Shown here: piece by piece, positions 34,676 through 48,499 of the stretch
Numbering within the stretch: the stretch's first letter is position 1
How the letters are laid out: each line of letters opens with the position of its first letter
Origin: Lumnitzera littorea
Taxonomy: Eukaryota; Streptophyta; Magnoliopsida; Myrtales; Combretaceae
Direction: 5' to 3'
NCBI GenBank assembly: GCA_024138015.1
Contig: JAMXBB010000004.1
Location: forward strand, 11,756,242 to 11,820,241
Length of the DNA: 64,000 nt
Program-made: the position numbers and the translations under genes
The notes under the pieces: model-generated
What the model saw: the letters and a program-made list of their open reading frames with translations, nothing else
Told to the model about the DNA's origin: nothing
Database searches by the model: none

Positions 34676-36100
34676 ATGCTAATAAAATATTTATACTTCA
34701 TTTGTAAAATAAAATTTAATTTATTTAATGCGTACATAAAATAATAGTTTTAGGACTATAAAATTGGAACCTTAAATTAAACTTCTATTTTATAGGGTAT
34801 ACCTTAGAATAAGTCTGAAATTACTTGAAGTTTAATAAATTGAGAAATTTTCTACTAAAGCGCTATTTTCATTGACACAACTTAAATTATTTTACTACTT
34901 TATTAATTATTATATTAACTTAACTGGGGTGTTTCAATGACATTTGTTTTTTTTGCATGTATTAAACTTTTTTTTCCCACGATAACTAATAACATTAAAT
35001 TCATTAATTAAAATCATATCTAACTAAATAAATTCTCTTGAATTACTATTTTCTATAAGTAATACCAAAAAAAATAATTACATTATTTATATGACTTGAT
35101 TTGGTAAACTTTTTACAAAATTTTACGAAAATGAATGTGAATTATTAAATAATTTATATTCAAAATTATATTCCTTTTTTCCTTTTTAGTGTTACTAATG
35201 TAACAATAATATAGAGTGGCTATGAATAGAAATAGTACAATACTTATATTTATGTTGAGTTGCTCTTTTTACTTAACTTGTAAATCTATTTTTTTATAAA
35301 AACAAAACTTGCATAAGTTTTATAGATTAATGTAATTTTTTTTTATAAATTAGTAGTTAATTTTCATTTAATATGCACAAAACTTACGTTTTATATGTAT
35401 AATAAAAACGTAAAAAGTTAGTTCTTTTAATTTCTTATGAAGTGTATCTATTACTCTTAGATTTTTTTAAATGAATTTTTCCATCCTATTAAGTTTTAGG
35501 AATTATTGTAGGTCAAATCATTAATAAGATCTTTATATATATATATATGCAATATAATTATGATGGTAAGCAAATATTCTCCTATCGATAGTTCTAATAT
35601 TGACTTATTAAAGTAAGTTCACCTCCCTTAATTTATGATCTTGGATTCATCCCAATTATTGACTATTGACCCCTATGCAATATCCCATTGGATTTATTTT
35701 CATTGCATATATGTGATAAACAATTATAATTAAATTATACATAAAAACAACTGGCCATGGTGATGATGATAATCTAGTGGGTGAAGAGATCCATTGTTGT
35801 ATATAGGAGTTATGGTGAAAAATACATATTCATATAGTTAGGAATATGATGATTCTTGGAATAAAAATGTTATCTTACATTAAGTTATGCGATAATGTTA
35901 TTAGTGGAGGTAGCCAAGTAATTTTATTTCTGAAGGTTATTTATTTACTACCAAATTATATATTTATTATAACGGTTGGGGAGCAAAAATTGAATCTCAT
36001 TCATACCTATTATAAGATTCTATTGGAAAAGAGTAAAGTGATTGGACTTTGTGCAAGTACATCGTTGGCTTGTAAGAGAGAACATGGTGAAGGGAATTAG
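34676..36100. other. AT-rich intergenic DNA without a recognised gene
   Basis: Very AT-rich with A/T runs and a short (TA)n at about 35535. One 84-residue ORF at 35846-36100 (+) has no recognisable domain and is not supported as a gene. Confidence 0.5.
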
Positions 36101-37600
36101 GGTATTATCGACGTGATTACCTCGATACTTAAGTCAATGGTTAGTTGTAGGGAGATAAAGTGCTTAAAGTAGACTGAGTGCGTAAAGGAGTTAAGGTGAG
36201 TTACTGTCATGACTTAAGGGATGGCCTAGTAGTAGCAGGTGTCGTATATTATACAAAGAATTGTAGATTAATTATCTTTTCAATCGACAATCCTTTATAA
36301 GACATATAAGGCTACTATTACAACTATCAAATCACAAGTTATGCAGGCATAAGTAATACAATCACATAGCTATAATAACATGACTATCAAATTATAAATA
36401 TCACATATATATACATTACATATACTAAGTCTGTTATATGCTAGATAGTAAATTAGTAATACGTTGTATCACATAATAAGTTCTAAGATCTAATTATAGT
36501 AGTAGAAATATACTCTCATCTCTAATTTCCTGCTTACACCAACCAGTAGATGATCCATTAACCTTAGGCATCTGTGGCTTAGATCAACGAATAGGTCCCC
36601 CTGCATAAGTAATCTATTGGGGTGTAAGCTAAATAACTTAGTGAGATATCTCTTAATCATACTACAAATAAGTTATTCAACAATTAAGTTCAAACATATG
36701 AATGTATTCTCATACAGGATGCCAAATAAATATATGCAGGTGACTAGGTACTGCATCCATCTTAAATTTAACGCCCTCTAAAATCAAGATTGGAGTATAC
36801 GCAGCACCAGTTAGATTCGGGTATTATATCAGAACTTACTTTACTACGAAACTTTACGTTTTGCATTCAAATAAATAAATCTTTTTATTTTAATCAAAAA
36901 CTAAGTTTTAAGTATAATTGTGAGTGAGCTCTCGTAGTTCACATTTACCTTTAAACGGAGGCCTCTAAAATTGATCCTTAGCCAAGCGGTTGGCACCTCT
37001 AACGTCTAGTAATCCCGTAGGTTAGGGTAAGATTATATCGTTTGTATGCATTGTACTTAAATATTATAATCAAAATTTAAAATTAACCTTCGTATGACTT
37101 TTCGCTATTTTTGTGTGATGTAACTGTTGAAATTAGTTATGTAATGCATAATTATGCATGTTTCGAATTAGTTAGTCTAAGTCTAATATCATTAAGTTTG
37201 ATTATTATGCAATCAATCAGAATCATAGGCAGATCAACTTCTATTGAAGTCACTATGTAGCAAACAATACGTTATCATATTTTAAAGAAATTTCATATCT
37301 AACAAACAATATCATATACATGTATAACCTAGCCCCATATACATATCCAATTATTAATATCAATAAATGTTCACTAACTATACATACAAACATATATGGA
37401 ATCATTAGGATTTCTCACATAGCCATGGTCGATGTCAAGGATCATAGTAATATGTGGGCAGATTAGTTTCGATCTTAGGATTACTTGACATTTAGGAGAT
37501 AAAAAAATAATAAGTGTTTGAGTTAAATAACTAAACTATTTATACATTTAGTATTAACTACTTAAATTAACTATTTATTCATATGAAATGCTCGGTTAGA
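36100..37600 (-). repeat. Possible antisense gypsy LTR remnant
   Basis: On the minus strand 36600-36670 reads ATCTCACTAAGTTATTTAGC then TTACACCCC, which resembles the 3' part of Del/Tekay-type LTRs (compare CTAACTTACTGAGCTGTAAT at about 27376 in the solo LTR). No ends, duplicated target or coding region could be defined. Confidence 0.3.
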
Positions 37601-38099
37601 GTTTTTTCGTTAATCGCGGATAACTTTTTCAATTTAATTCTGATTTTTAAGAACTTATTATCCATTTTTATTGTTTTCGGATGTATTTTCTCATAGCAAG
37701 GTCTATTTTAGACGTTGTAATCCGTATTTTTTATTATGATGTAAAAATATGGTGAATTTTACTATTTTGACTTAAATAATTATAATTTACTATTTTAAAC
37801 TTTTCTTTACCTATTTATGAGTTAATAAATATCCAATGTTTATATTTTGTAATTTTCTTATTTTTGAGTTCATTTTATCATAGTTTTTGTATTTCACCAT
37901 TTTTAAGCTTTAAAACTCATTTATTTTATTTTTGGCTATTTTAATAATTTCCTAATTAATTAATTATTTTATTTTTATTTTTAATTACGATTTTTAATTA
38001 AAATTAATTATATGTAAACGTGGCAACATGGATATGTGCTATGTGTCATTTTTGAAATTTGTATACTTTCAATATTTTTCCTATTTTGTATTTTTATGT

Positions 38100-38815
38100 A
38101 ATATGTATATAATTATGTTTTATTAAATTTTGCAAATTAATTATTCTATTTTCTTTAAAACCCATGGCATATGTTTATGTATATATATTATCTTACTTTA
38201 TTTATTAATTTATTATTATAATATATTATACATGTATTATTTAAGTATACCTATATATTGGTATATATTATACTATTAATATACGTATTTTATATGTACA
38301 TTATACTTATGTAATATAATAATATGATTCTAAATATACTACATATACTATACGTATGTATATGCATACGATATATATATATACTTACATTTTTATATTT
38401 TATACATATATACTTATATGGCCATATTTACATATATATATATATCTATTGAAAATACTTAATATACATAATATAATGTACAAATATATATGCATATACA
38501 ATCATGTATATATATATCTATACAATGAAAATACATAATAGAAATACTATTGTATACACATATATATATGTACTGAACATATACCATATTATACATATAC
38601 TATACTATATTAGTATTTTTGTACTTTATACATACATAAATATATATATATATTTTCGGTGACATGATTGTACATGTATATACGTAATGAAAATTATACA
38701 AACATAAATATACATATATTATACACGCATATCTATATATACACACATAGTCTTTTATGCTACATATTGTATAATTAATATAACATGTATGTATACATGA
38801 ACATACTTTAGTATT

Positions 38816-38853
<38 letters not shown>

Positions 38854-38960
38854 AGGAAATACAAACCTTACATATATTTCTATTACATGACCCTATATCA
38901 TATATAAATTCTACAAAATACATGTATGTAAAAGTATACATCAAGATGATTAATAAAAAT
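38100..38960. repeat. Extreme AT-rich tract of TA/TATG/TATAC simple sequence
   Basis: About 860 bp made almost wholly of degenerate ATATAC/ATATGT units, with (TA)n at 38820-38850. ORFs here (long runs of I, Y, C, T) are low-complexity artefacts. Confidence 0.9.
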
Positions 38961-41900
38961 AAATATATTACACATACTCCTTATCTATTTTTCCTTAGCA
39001 AAATTGGATGAATAAAAGATGACAAGGCTCCTTCTTTAATTGTTGTCATGAAATCAAAGGAAAATTGGAAAAGAAAGGAGATGTTTCACGGTTGAAAAAG
39101 GAAATAAGGAGTAGTATTGTTTGTGTTTTTATGTTAGGAAAAGATGTATGTTTACTTCTTGTTCTAGTTGTGATGCATCAAGGGAAAAAAATAGCAAATG
39201 CTGTGATTAAGAAAAGAAATAAAAGGAGAAGAGAACTAAGATAAGACATTCTCATTAATTGACAAGACAAAACCCTTATCCCTTAGATTTGTTTTGTGCA
39301 AATAAGTATCACATGGTGAAAATGAACTCACACATCATCAGTTGAAATATTTTGGAAGTGGGAATGTAGCAAAAAAATCTAGAGAAGAAGAGAAAAAGGA
39401 AAAAAAAAAAAAATAAGAAAGAAAAATTAAGAATTTCCAAATATAAATCATAAAATAATAATTGAAATTTATTAATTAAATTGTTACCTGTTATATTTAT
39501 AATATTTAAAAGTTATCTTGACGTGTTCATTAACAATTTTATGCAATTAGGCGTATTAGTTGATAATTGTATTCGATTAAGGTTTTATTACTACTGGATA
39601 AATTTATTCGATGTTATAAGCTTAAAGTTATAGTTTTAGGGTTTTTATTAAGTTCAAGTTTAAGTTCAATCTTGGTTTTTATGCGTATATAGAGTTTAGG
39701 GTTTTTGTACGCGATTGAGGTTTTGATCGAAATTTTAGGGTTTTTATTACCTATAATATATTCAATTTCATAATTTAATAAAATTTTTATCATACTTAAT
39801 CTTATTGACTTGTGAGATTATCTTGAGCATACGAATCGACTTTATGGTTTAGATCGATAACTTTACAGGGTTTATAGTTACCATTGAGGTGCCTATGCTA
39901 TTTATAAAGGAGGGCCATTGTGAAATTAAGAGCATGTTTAACACGTTGGCACATCCATAGAATTTATGTAATGGGATTATACAAGTTGGAGTGTTCTGAT
40001 ATTGTAGGGATATGATTGTTCAGTAGGTCTTAGACCCTTATTTACTTGTATTGTAACCGTTATGATTGCCTTGAAGCTAATGCAGTCGTCAGTGGGTAGT
40101 AGATCTTTGTTTAGAGACTCTTCAGCTAGGTTGGTTGCTAAGCAAATTAGATCAGACACTAGTGGATCACATTGATTTTAGGCTTATTTAGATTAGCCCA
40201 AGGCTTAAACGAGTTAGCGTAGACCTAAGAAACTTATATCCAAAATCTCTTATCAATAATACCATTAGGAGAATAATATTTATATCATTAGATTGTAACA
40301 ATATTGACTTATTAGCTAAATTTAATGGATAAATTTTAGGGAAAAATGTATAAAACTCCTCTAAACTTTTATAAATTAACAAATAACCCTCATAACCCAT
40401 TTAAACTTTAATTTTGGTATGTTAATATTCCTAAATTTTGATTTTTTTGTGTAAATATCCCTTAAACTTTGATTTTGGTGTGTAAATACTTCCTAATTAA
40501 AGGGCTTATTCTGAACTTAGGAGGTTATTTACTAATTTATGAAAGTTTATACAGATCAAAAATTATACTTTGAAAGTTTAGGGGAGACAATCCGTATTTG
40601 AATAAAAGTTTAAGGGTGTTTTATGCAATTTTGTCTAAATTTTAAGCTGAATTTTGAGAAACACATCATCTTTAGTATCGGTTGGATTTAACAGGAATGT
40701 TAAAACTAAGTGGCCAGAACGCATTTTCGATAGCAGTAAAAAAGATGAGATCCACAGTGATGGCAATTGATGTCCTCAATGTGGACAAAATCGTTTCTGA
40801 TTTTATTAACATTTTCCACTCTCAAGGTAACCTTTTAATGATGAAAAGAAGGATGACAAACACCTTCTCTTCATAGTCATATATGTACACAATGTTTTGA
40901 GATATAACCAAAAATTTTCATCACGTCCATAAAGCATATGAGTTAATATAATGCAATCACAATATCCTTTAATTGATTACATTTCTTCCTTTTGCAAAAT
41001 CTAATTTTCAAAAAATGACTCGCATAAAGAGTCAGGCAATGAAAATGGATACGGAATACTTTTAAGACAAGCATTAAGAATAACGAGGATTAAGAATGAA
41101 AAAAACCTATGATAAGAGTCCTCTATATTTATACAAAAAGAAAAAATCAATTAAATTCTCTATATTTTAATTACATTGTTTAAATCCCTCAATTTATGTC
41201 ACAATTCAATTATATTTTTCATGTTTAAAGTGATTTATTTAACTTCTTTATATTTGTATCTACACCAATTAAGTCCCTCGTTTTGTACTTCCCCCGATGT
41301 ATGGCTAAATATATAATGTACTTATGTTGTGCCAATACGAAACATCAATTGAATATACGTTTCAGTTAACAACAGACAAGTAATTCAATCTCACATTTTC
41401 CATCTCAAAATGACCTTTTTACTTTTTCTTTTGGCAAGAAAAAAAAGATCCTTTTTATCCGTTTGGACTTGAATATATCCTACTGTAGCTTTTCCATTTC
41501 TACCTACTTTATGATTTCTTTATGCAAGTAAAGCTAATAAAACAAACAAATAAATAAATAAAAATCTGCTAGATTACCAATAAAAGAGACAATCTATTTG
41601 GGGATTTGGGTCATGGCATAGAATGTGGGGTCGCACATGAGCAATGTGGGTGGCGTGGACAGAGCCGTGCTTCCGCGGTCGGCACTCATCACCACCACCT
41701 AATTTCAATTCCACCAATCATTTCATCCATTATAGTGTTGGGTGCATTCATTGTCACCTCTGACATCTGCAAGCCGTGAAATTTATTAAGTAAATACATA
41801 CTTCACACTACCATACATTCTCTATCTAATTTGTCAGCTAGCGTGATACAATGGGAAAAAAAAGGGCCTATTTCTGCCAACACAATAAACCTCAAAAACT
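38961..41900. other. AT-rich intergenic DNA without a recognised gene
   Basis: No supported gene. Two stretches (40380-40600 and 41110-41290) repeat phrases of the type TAAATATCCCTTAAACTTTG/AATCCCTCAATTTATG, resembling common non-coding plant repeats. A short less AT-rich patch with GTCGCACATGAGC and CCGCGGTCGGCACTC lies at 41620-41700. Confidence 0.5.
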
Positions 41901-41949
41901 CATTAAATCACTAAAAAAAGGATTATAACGTATACCGCAATCAACAAAT

Positions 41950-42953
41950 CGCTGTTTTCATTGTCACTGCCATAACAAGCCATGTCTTCAAGGGTTTGAT
42001 GCTCCGCTTCGTCCTCAAATGTCTAAGTGTTTTTACATACAACTTCCTCCTAGGTAGGGAACTCATTGGGAACTAATTCAATTAAGAAATTAGGGATTTC
42101 ATCATGATAAGTCAACGTACTATAAGTTTGAAGCATTTCTCTATGCTATACATGGCGTTGGATAACCTCAATGGAGTACTGTTCCATATTTAGGTAGTGT
42201 CAATAGGGACATTGAACGTGGACTAGACTTTTGTGTTAATTGCAACACAACATGAAGGAATCAATCCCTTAATTCTCTTGATGCACTTGTTGGTTATGTA
42301 ATTATACATGATGTGTGACGTTCTCTTTAACATCCTACACATTGAATCGATTTATTTCTTTTTCTTTCCACACTATTTTTCTCTTTACTGTTCCATATCA
42401 ATAAAATATTTTCTAACTCCTTATGCCTCCTCCTTAATTGTAATAGTCTTCTTTCATGATGTGCCCCTTACTTGTTGGATGCCAATAAAAACATAGAAAC
42501 TTCCATGGTAGAATGCCATGACTCCAAACAAACGCAATATTGAACCATGTTCCTAAACTAGTAGGTCACTGTTGTGTGATCTAGTCTTTGAGAAGTTTGA
42601 GATGACTGGAGCAAAGGGATTTCCCTACCTACATCCGTAAGACCCTCTACCTCATCATCTCTAATCGCGTTGTCTTAATTGAGGCTTGCAGCTTGGTCAC
42701 TACTTTGCCTATTTGGTCATTACTTTGGCTTGCCCTATGGTTTGCATGGCGTTTTATAGCCATCGCATCAATCGGGGTTATAATAATTGTCTTGTGGCAT
42801 TGGGACCCCCTTCATCCTTAGAATGCAGGTAATCAAAGGCCCATTATTTAAGGCCCTTCTTAAGTTTTGAGTAACCGATATTCTAATCATAGCCCTAAAA
42901 CTATATAAGTAGACGTCTAGTTTCATATCTCCACATAGAGATGTCGGTTGCAT
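41950..42953 (-). pseudogene. Possible decayed coding region of unknown family
   Basis: The minus strand holds consecutive coding-like pieces broken by stops: MQPTSLCGDMKLDVYLYSFR (from 42953), DDEVEGLTDVGREIPLLQSS (about 42650), RTSHIMYNYITNKCIKRIKG (about 42300) and TYSTLTYHDEIPNFLIELVP (about 42130-42070), then EDEAEHQTLEDMACYGSDNE. The composition is protein-like, but I do not recognise the family. It could be an old gene or transposon remnant, or chance. Confidence 0.3.
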
Positions 42954-45900
42954 TTGTAGATTTCTTCCTCCTTTTCCTTCTAGTAATTAATTAACCTTAT
43001 TTAATTACATTTCCAGTTTCTCTCCAACTTCCATACTTAGTAAACTTAAAAAATCAAAGTTAGTTAAGTAAGACGATTGAATGGAGGGTTAAATATAGGG
43101 TAAGGGATAGCAAATAGAAAGATTAGTTAACTAGAATTAAATGCTCAGTAATTGGTATTTGCATTCAATATTGGACTTGAGATTAAGGAAACTTAATTTC
43201 AAGTTGAAAAACCCATTTTAGGTATGTAATTACCATGATTGTAATGTTTGTGCACGTTATGTTAGGAATCAATGAACCTAATACATATTTGACCGTTAAT
43301 AAATGTGTTATTTGTGCTTGGCTATGGTAAATGCATTGAGAGTACTAGTAATTGGCATAACAGCTCAATGATCTATATGTATTATTGTCTCAAGTGGAGT
43401 TGTGCGTCAAAGTGATGCAGGTAGATTTATACTTCAAGATGTTGGAAGGTACACAACATCATGTGTGTGTGTATATACATATGTATGTATTGTAGGGTTA
43501 TGAGTTATTCTAAGTCTTGGACCACTAAAACCATACTGTATTTTGATACCTATAGTGAAATATAACAGATGATTGATTGTGCATAAATTATTATGTTTGC
43601 ATGTGTGCTTGTTAATTGTAGCATCTGCATGTGCTTTTTAGTTTTTATGTATGAGGCTTTAGCTCACCTATTGTGAGAGTTTTTTTTAGTTGCAAGTACT
43701 ACTAACGATGTTGGCCATCATATGACTATGTTGATAATCTCTTTTATAATTATAGGGATGATATGAAGTATGTCTTTTACGATGAGTAGTTGCAATGGGA
43801 TGCTGTTAAATAGCTTTATAATTCAGTTATTATGTGTACGTTAGGAGATTAGACTTCCCTTATGGTGGTGTTTTATGATTAAGTTAGTTTGTGTTCATTA
43901 TACCTTATGTCAAATTATTGTTTAATCGATTTAGACTCCAGTTTAGACTCTTGAATTGTTTTCGAATCTTGTAGTTTGAGTAAGACTCTATAGAGCCACT
44001 TCATATTTGTAAGCTTATGGAGATTTGTCTTTAATGTGGGATTTATAGATATTAAAGTTAAATGTATGGTTGTTAGATAAGTATTGAGCCTTTACATATC
44101 CTTATCAAGGTGACATATGGCAAGTTGTTATGGTTTAGGTTTTGGAGCATTGTGGTGATGATACTTGTACTGTAGAGACAGGGAAAGAGTATTCACTATG
44201 ACTTTTATATAGACTTTGTCAACAAGTTCTGTGCAAACGATTATAAAGAATCTAAAAGTGAAAATTCTCATACTTTTCAACACCAATTACAATATTTCTA
44301 TGCATTCTTCTTCTTCCTTTTTCCCCCTTCTTTTGGCATTTTGACAAAAGTTAAATATCGTTTGTGATTGGTATAATTTGAGTCCACTTGCCACATTCCA
44401 AAGTTTATACTTTAGGAGCTATTGGAAGCAAACATCACTTTGAGAAAATAGATATGCACTTTTTTTTCCCCTTTTTTGGTGAACCATAGTTTTATTTATA
44501 ATAAATGAGAATTTCCCACTGTTTAAGAAACACTGGGAGTATAGTATCTCTTACAAAGTTCGATTACATCGGTTTCTAGTAACCCACAGGTATGGAATTA
44601 AAAAATTGTATACTATTACTTAAACTAACACCTACCTTAGATAACAAATCTACCAATAGATATGCAAGTTGCATACAAAAAAATCAAAGTTAAAGCCTAA
44701 AATTCGAGAAACTTAATTGTGAACTTCTCAAACCAAGTACAAACCTGCTTTCTTTGCTAACATCAACACCGAATTTAAGAGACAAGGAACTATTTTCATG
44801 TGATGATGTGAACTCTAGATTCCATAATCAAGTATTATTGGCAAATAAACTATGGCTAAGCATAAAGTAGTCATCCATAATTCTATATTATATATTTCTT
44901 TACCATTTGTAATTTTGAAAGTAAGCCTAACTTTGAACTAATGCTAATTATAACTAAAATTAATTGAAAAATGGTACATTTGAGGACATCGAAAAATATT
45001 ACATATCTAATGGAGTTGGTTCATGGGATTTGGATTATTTCAATTTCCTACTCTCTCAATTTTCTTAATGTACCTTATTTTTCTTAATCCATAGGTAGGA
45101 TTTGGTGGAACCTGGGATAAAATAAGGAAATAGAGAGAGAATAGAAAACCCAAAGAATTTCCTAATTTGTGACATCATGAAAGTTTCATTGGATTAATAT
45201 TTACCACTATCTATGCCAAAATATGATTGAATACACATACACATACTCTTTAAATAAAATTAACTTTCAATAAACTAGTGGACATGGGCAAATGGGATCA
45301 ATTAGGACGATAGTTCACTTATTTCCTCTTCTTTTCATGCACGTTCAAATGGCGAAGATTATAAATTAGCAAAATGTATGTTGATTGTATTTAGACTTAA
45401 TCACTTTATGAAGATTTATAACATTATAATACAAATAATAAATTTACATTGAAATTGGTGTTTTAATAATAATAGACATATTGAATAATCTAAAATATAG
45501 AAAGGATTTTTGCCCAAAGAAAAAATATAGAAAGGATTCTTTCTTTTTTAAACCAAAAAAAAAAAAAAAAATTGCATAAGTCATCGATGAATAATTAATA
45601 AGTTGTGTATATATCCCTATTTATTACATGTTGGCTAGCATATCCATACTAATAATAAGGGAAAAGGAAAAAAGAATAGTTAAATAAAAATCTTGCACAA
45701 AATCTCATTGAGTCTTTTCTTTCTCCTTCATTTCCATTTTAGAAAGTTGCTCTCTCTCTCTCTCTCTAAAAGTTCTCCCACGAGCATATTCTTTCCACAC
45801 AAAGCCATTTTCTACTCATTTTTCTTCAAAAAAATTGAAGATTTTGCACGGGAACATAGTGAACAATAATTCTTGGGGAATTTTTTTGGAAAATAATACC

Positions 45901-46328
45901 AAAATCTCATGATCTCCTCAATTTCTCTTTCTAGAAGTCGACAATTCAAAAGGTAACATTTTCTCCTCTTTTGATCAATTTTACAAACATGTAAATATAT
46001 GAAATAGGATTGTTGTTAAGAATGTGATGGTTTATTATTGTGTAGATTAAAATTTTTTACGTTTTGAATTGTATACATTAGTTTATTATACATGTACATG
46101 TAACATGTAACATGTGATGTGAGTAGACTTATATAATATTAATGCAATTGGTTGAGTTAGTTAGTTTTTATATGAATAAAACTGTTAGGAAATAACTAAT
46201 TGTTAGGAGCATTCTTCTTATATTAAATTTGTTTGCTGTATTAGTAGTTATCATGATTGTGTGGTTCCACATATAAGATACGGGTTATTTCGGTGTTGTA
46301 AGTTTTACTGGGCTGATGTAATGTACAA
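42954..46328. other. Intergenic DNA, no gene recognised
   Basis: AT-rich with A and T runs. The stretch 43600-44200 has LTR-like phrasing (GAGGCTTTAGCTCACC) but no definable ends. A (CT)n run lies at 45750-45768. Confidence 0.45.
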
Positions 46329-48470
46329 GTGAGAATGGATAACATGAGGGTAGTTTGCTACATTGGAGGAAACATTGTAGAAGGGGAAGATGGGGTGTGC
46401 TCTGATAGGCATCCGATAACAATAGTTGGGGTATCGATAGGAGAAATTTATGATCAGTTGGTTGGCTTGATATATAATTGGCTTTGGGTTGACATGACAA
46501 CTCACCAGGTCAATTTGATTTATAGATGTCCCTTTATAGGTGGGAATAGGGACATATTTTGTGCTGTACCTATAAACAACGATTATGACGTGCGATAATT
46601 AATGGCATCCTCACTAAGATGTAGTAGAGTAAGGCCTCAAGTCAAAAGTAGTAAATATCTAAGTTAATAAACATTAGTGGAGCCCATTTCAACCATTTGG
46701 CTAAAAAATTTCAAGCTTATGTTGATAAGGTGCTCATAATTATGACTTTATAAATTAGTATCGCAATCTTCAACAATTTATGTGGGATACTTAACCATGG
46801 GGTCTCACAATATCCCCCTCTTAAATACATGATGTTCTTGTCACAAGAACTCATAATTAGGCCTAGATCTTCTTTCCTTTTTAGTGTACGATTTGAGTCA
46901 CCCACTATCTATAGGTTATTCTAGAAGTATGCAAGGAGTCACACTCTAGTGACACTCTCCACCTTCTTCGGACATCTTCTCTAAACTGGAGCTAGACTTG
47001 AATCATTCACTTACTAGTAGGTGGCTCACTCTGATACCATTTGTAATGCCTCAGGCTAAAGGTAATGAATAGCCAAACCAACAAACACTGATAGGCTTAT
47101 TTCAATCACTCAGTCTAAAAGTTTCAAGATTGTGTTAACAAGGTGTTTATAACTATGGCCTTATAAACTACTATCACAAACTTCTATAACCTATGTGGGA
47201 CACTTAATCATGGAGTCTCATAGCCGTTCAGTAGAAATATATGTTGAAGTTCATGAAATCAACATTCCCTTAATTGCTGAGTACGATTTTAGAGGGTATG
47301 ATGGGAATAGGGTTTTAAGCAGAAAATCAAGTGTTTTAATCTTAGTTGGTTCCACACAATGATATACCTGCTAGCAGTAACATGCTTTGCTAGGTTAACA
47401 TACTGATGATGACTGAATACAACAGGGACATAGATGTGGAGGATAAACTAGCTTGTGGGATCATTGATGAAGACTCAGATGATACCAATTCTAATCCTGA
47501 TATTAGTTAAAGAGAAGAGTGGCTCTACGAAGTTGAAGAAGCTGAAGGGTTGAGTAGGAGAAACAATTGGAGGTAAGGGTTGACTACAAATGTGGACATA
47601 GTTGGGATGATAGAACCTATGCCATTCTATACGACACCAGTTGTTGTTGACCATGTATTGTCCAAGGAGAATGTAGACAATGGTGAGTAGAGCTTTAGTG
47701 ATGAATTTAAGGGGGGATTGTGGTTCCTAAAAAAAAAAAAAAAACACTTAAAGATAGCAGTGAAAATGCGTCATGTTATGAACCATCACAAGTTCGTGGT
47801 AAAGGAGTTGAAGCTTAGTCTTTGGTCAATTAGATGTGTTGATTGGGAAAAGGGTTGCAAATGTAAACTAAGAAGCATGCTGGATGCTTCGTGATAACTA
47901 GGTTTGTAGGCCCACACATGTGCTTGAATCCTACTCTTAGTTAGGATCATTCTCAATTGGATTCAATAACACTGTCTAGATTTATTATTAAGGAAGTATA
48001 GGAATCGCCGAGTATTAAGATGAAACATATTCAAGCTACCTTTTGCAAGCAATATGGTTATACTATATACATAAAGAGAGTTTAGGAGACAAAGCACAAA
48101 GTGATAGAGCAAGTTTATGGAAGGTAGGAGAATTCATATATAGTGTTGCCATATCTTTTAAATGCCCTTCAAAAGGCTAATCTAAGTACTATGGTAGATT
48201 AAAGGTGCCGAGATAACAATACTACGGGTTATGTGTTCTTTAATAGAGTATTCTAGGTGTTTAGACCTTGTATCAAGGCCTTCATACATTGCGGGTGCAT
48301 TTGGATTGTTTAATAGCTTCTTCATTGTCACTTACTTAGATATTCGAAATTAACTAACATGCTATTTTTTAGGCTTATGATTATCGTTGACAGTACATTT
48401 TTATATGGGAAGTACAAGCACAAACTTATTCTCGGACAAGTCTAATAACATAGTGCATTTGATGCTCCTC
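46329..48470 (+). pseudogene. MuDR-like (MULE) transposase remnant, split by a TRIM
   Basis: The N-terminal PB1-like region is at 46329-46598 (VVCYIGGNIVEGEDG, LIYRCPF, CAVPINNDYDVR). Skipping the TRIM at 46628-47222 joins DYDVR-stop-LMASSLRCS to SRSVEIYVEVHEI in one frame. The MuDR DNA-binding/zinc region follows at about 47740-47970 (IAVKMRHVMNHHKFVVKELK, RCVDWEKGCKCKLRSM). The transposase core starts at about 47990 (IQATFCKQYGYTI) and includes RVF*VFRPCIKAFIHCG, a likely intron of about 80 nt, then LMIIVDSTFLYGKYKHKLI with the first catalytic Asp at 48389-48391. Homology stops soon after, so the rest of the DDE domain is missing. Several stops make it non-functional. Confidence 0.85.
46628..47222 (-). 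mobile_element. TRIM (miniature LTR retrotransposon) inserted in the MULE
   Basis: Two diverged direct repeats of about 182 bp, 46628-46809 and 47042-47222, share CTCA..TC, TTTCAA, ATGTGGGA.ACTTAA and CATGG.GTCTCA. On the minus strand the right repeat is followed by AATGGTATCAGAGTGAGCC (Met-tRNA primer-binding site, about 47022-47040), and the left repeat is preceded by the polypurine tract AAGAGGGGGATATTG (about 46808-46822). The internal part is about 230 bp and non-coding. At about 595 bp it is a TRIM. The target-site duplication is unclear (TAG at most). Confidence 0.8.
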
Positions 48471-48499
48471 CCCTTTCTTTCTGACCTTAGTGTAGTTGG

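Noticed and set aside
36960..37030. Leu-tRNA-like phrase TTAGCCAAGCGGTTGGCACC
   Set aside because: Resembles an A box, but no B box or cloverleaf follows within a plausible distance.
38356..38944. ORFs rich in Tyr, Ile, Thr and Cys on both strands
   Set aside because: Artefacts of the TA-rich simple-sequence tract.
39630..39750. Several TTTAGGG words, like plant telomere repeat
   Set aside because: They are spaced irregularly in AT-rich DNA with no tandem array; chance or very old remnant.
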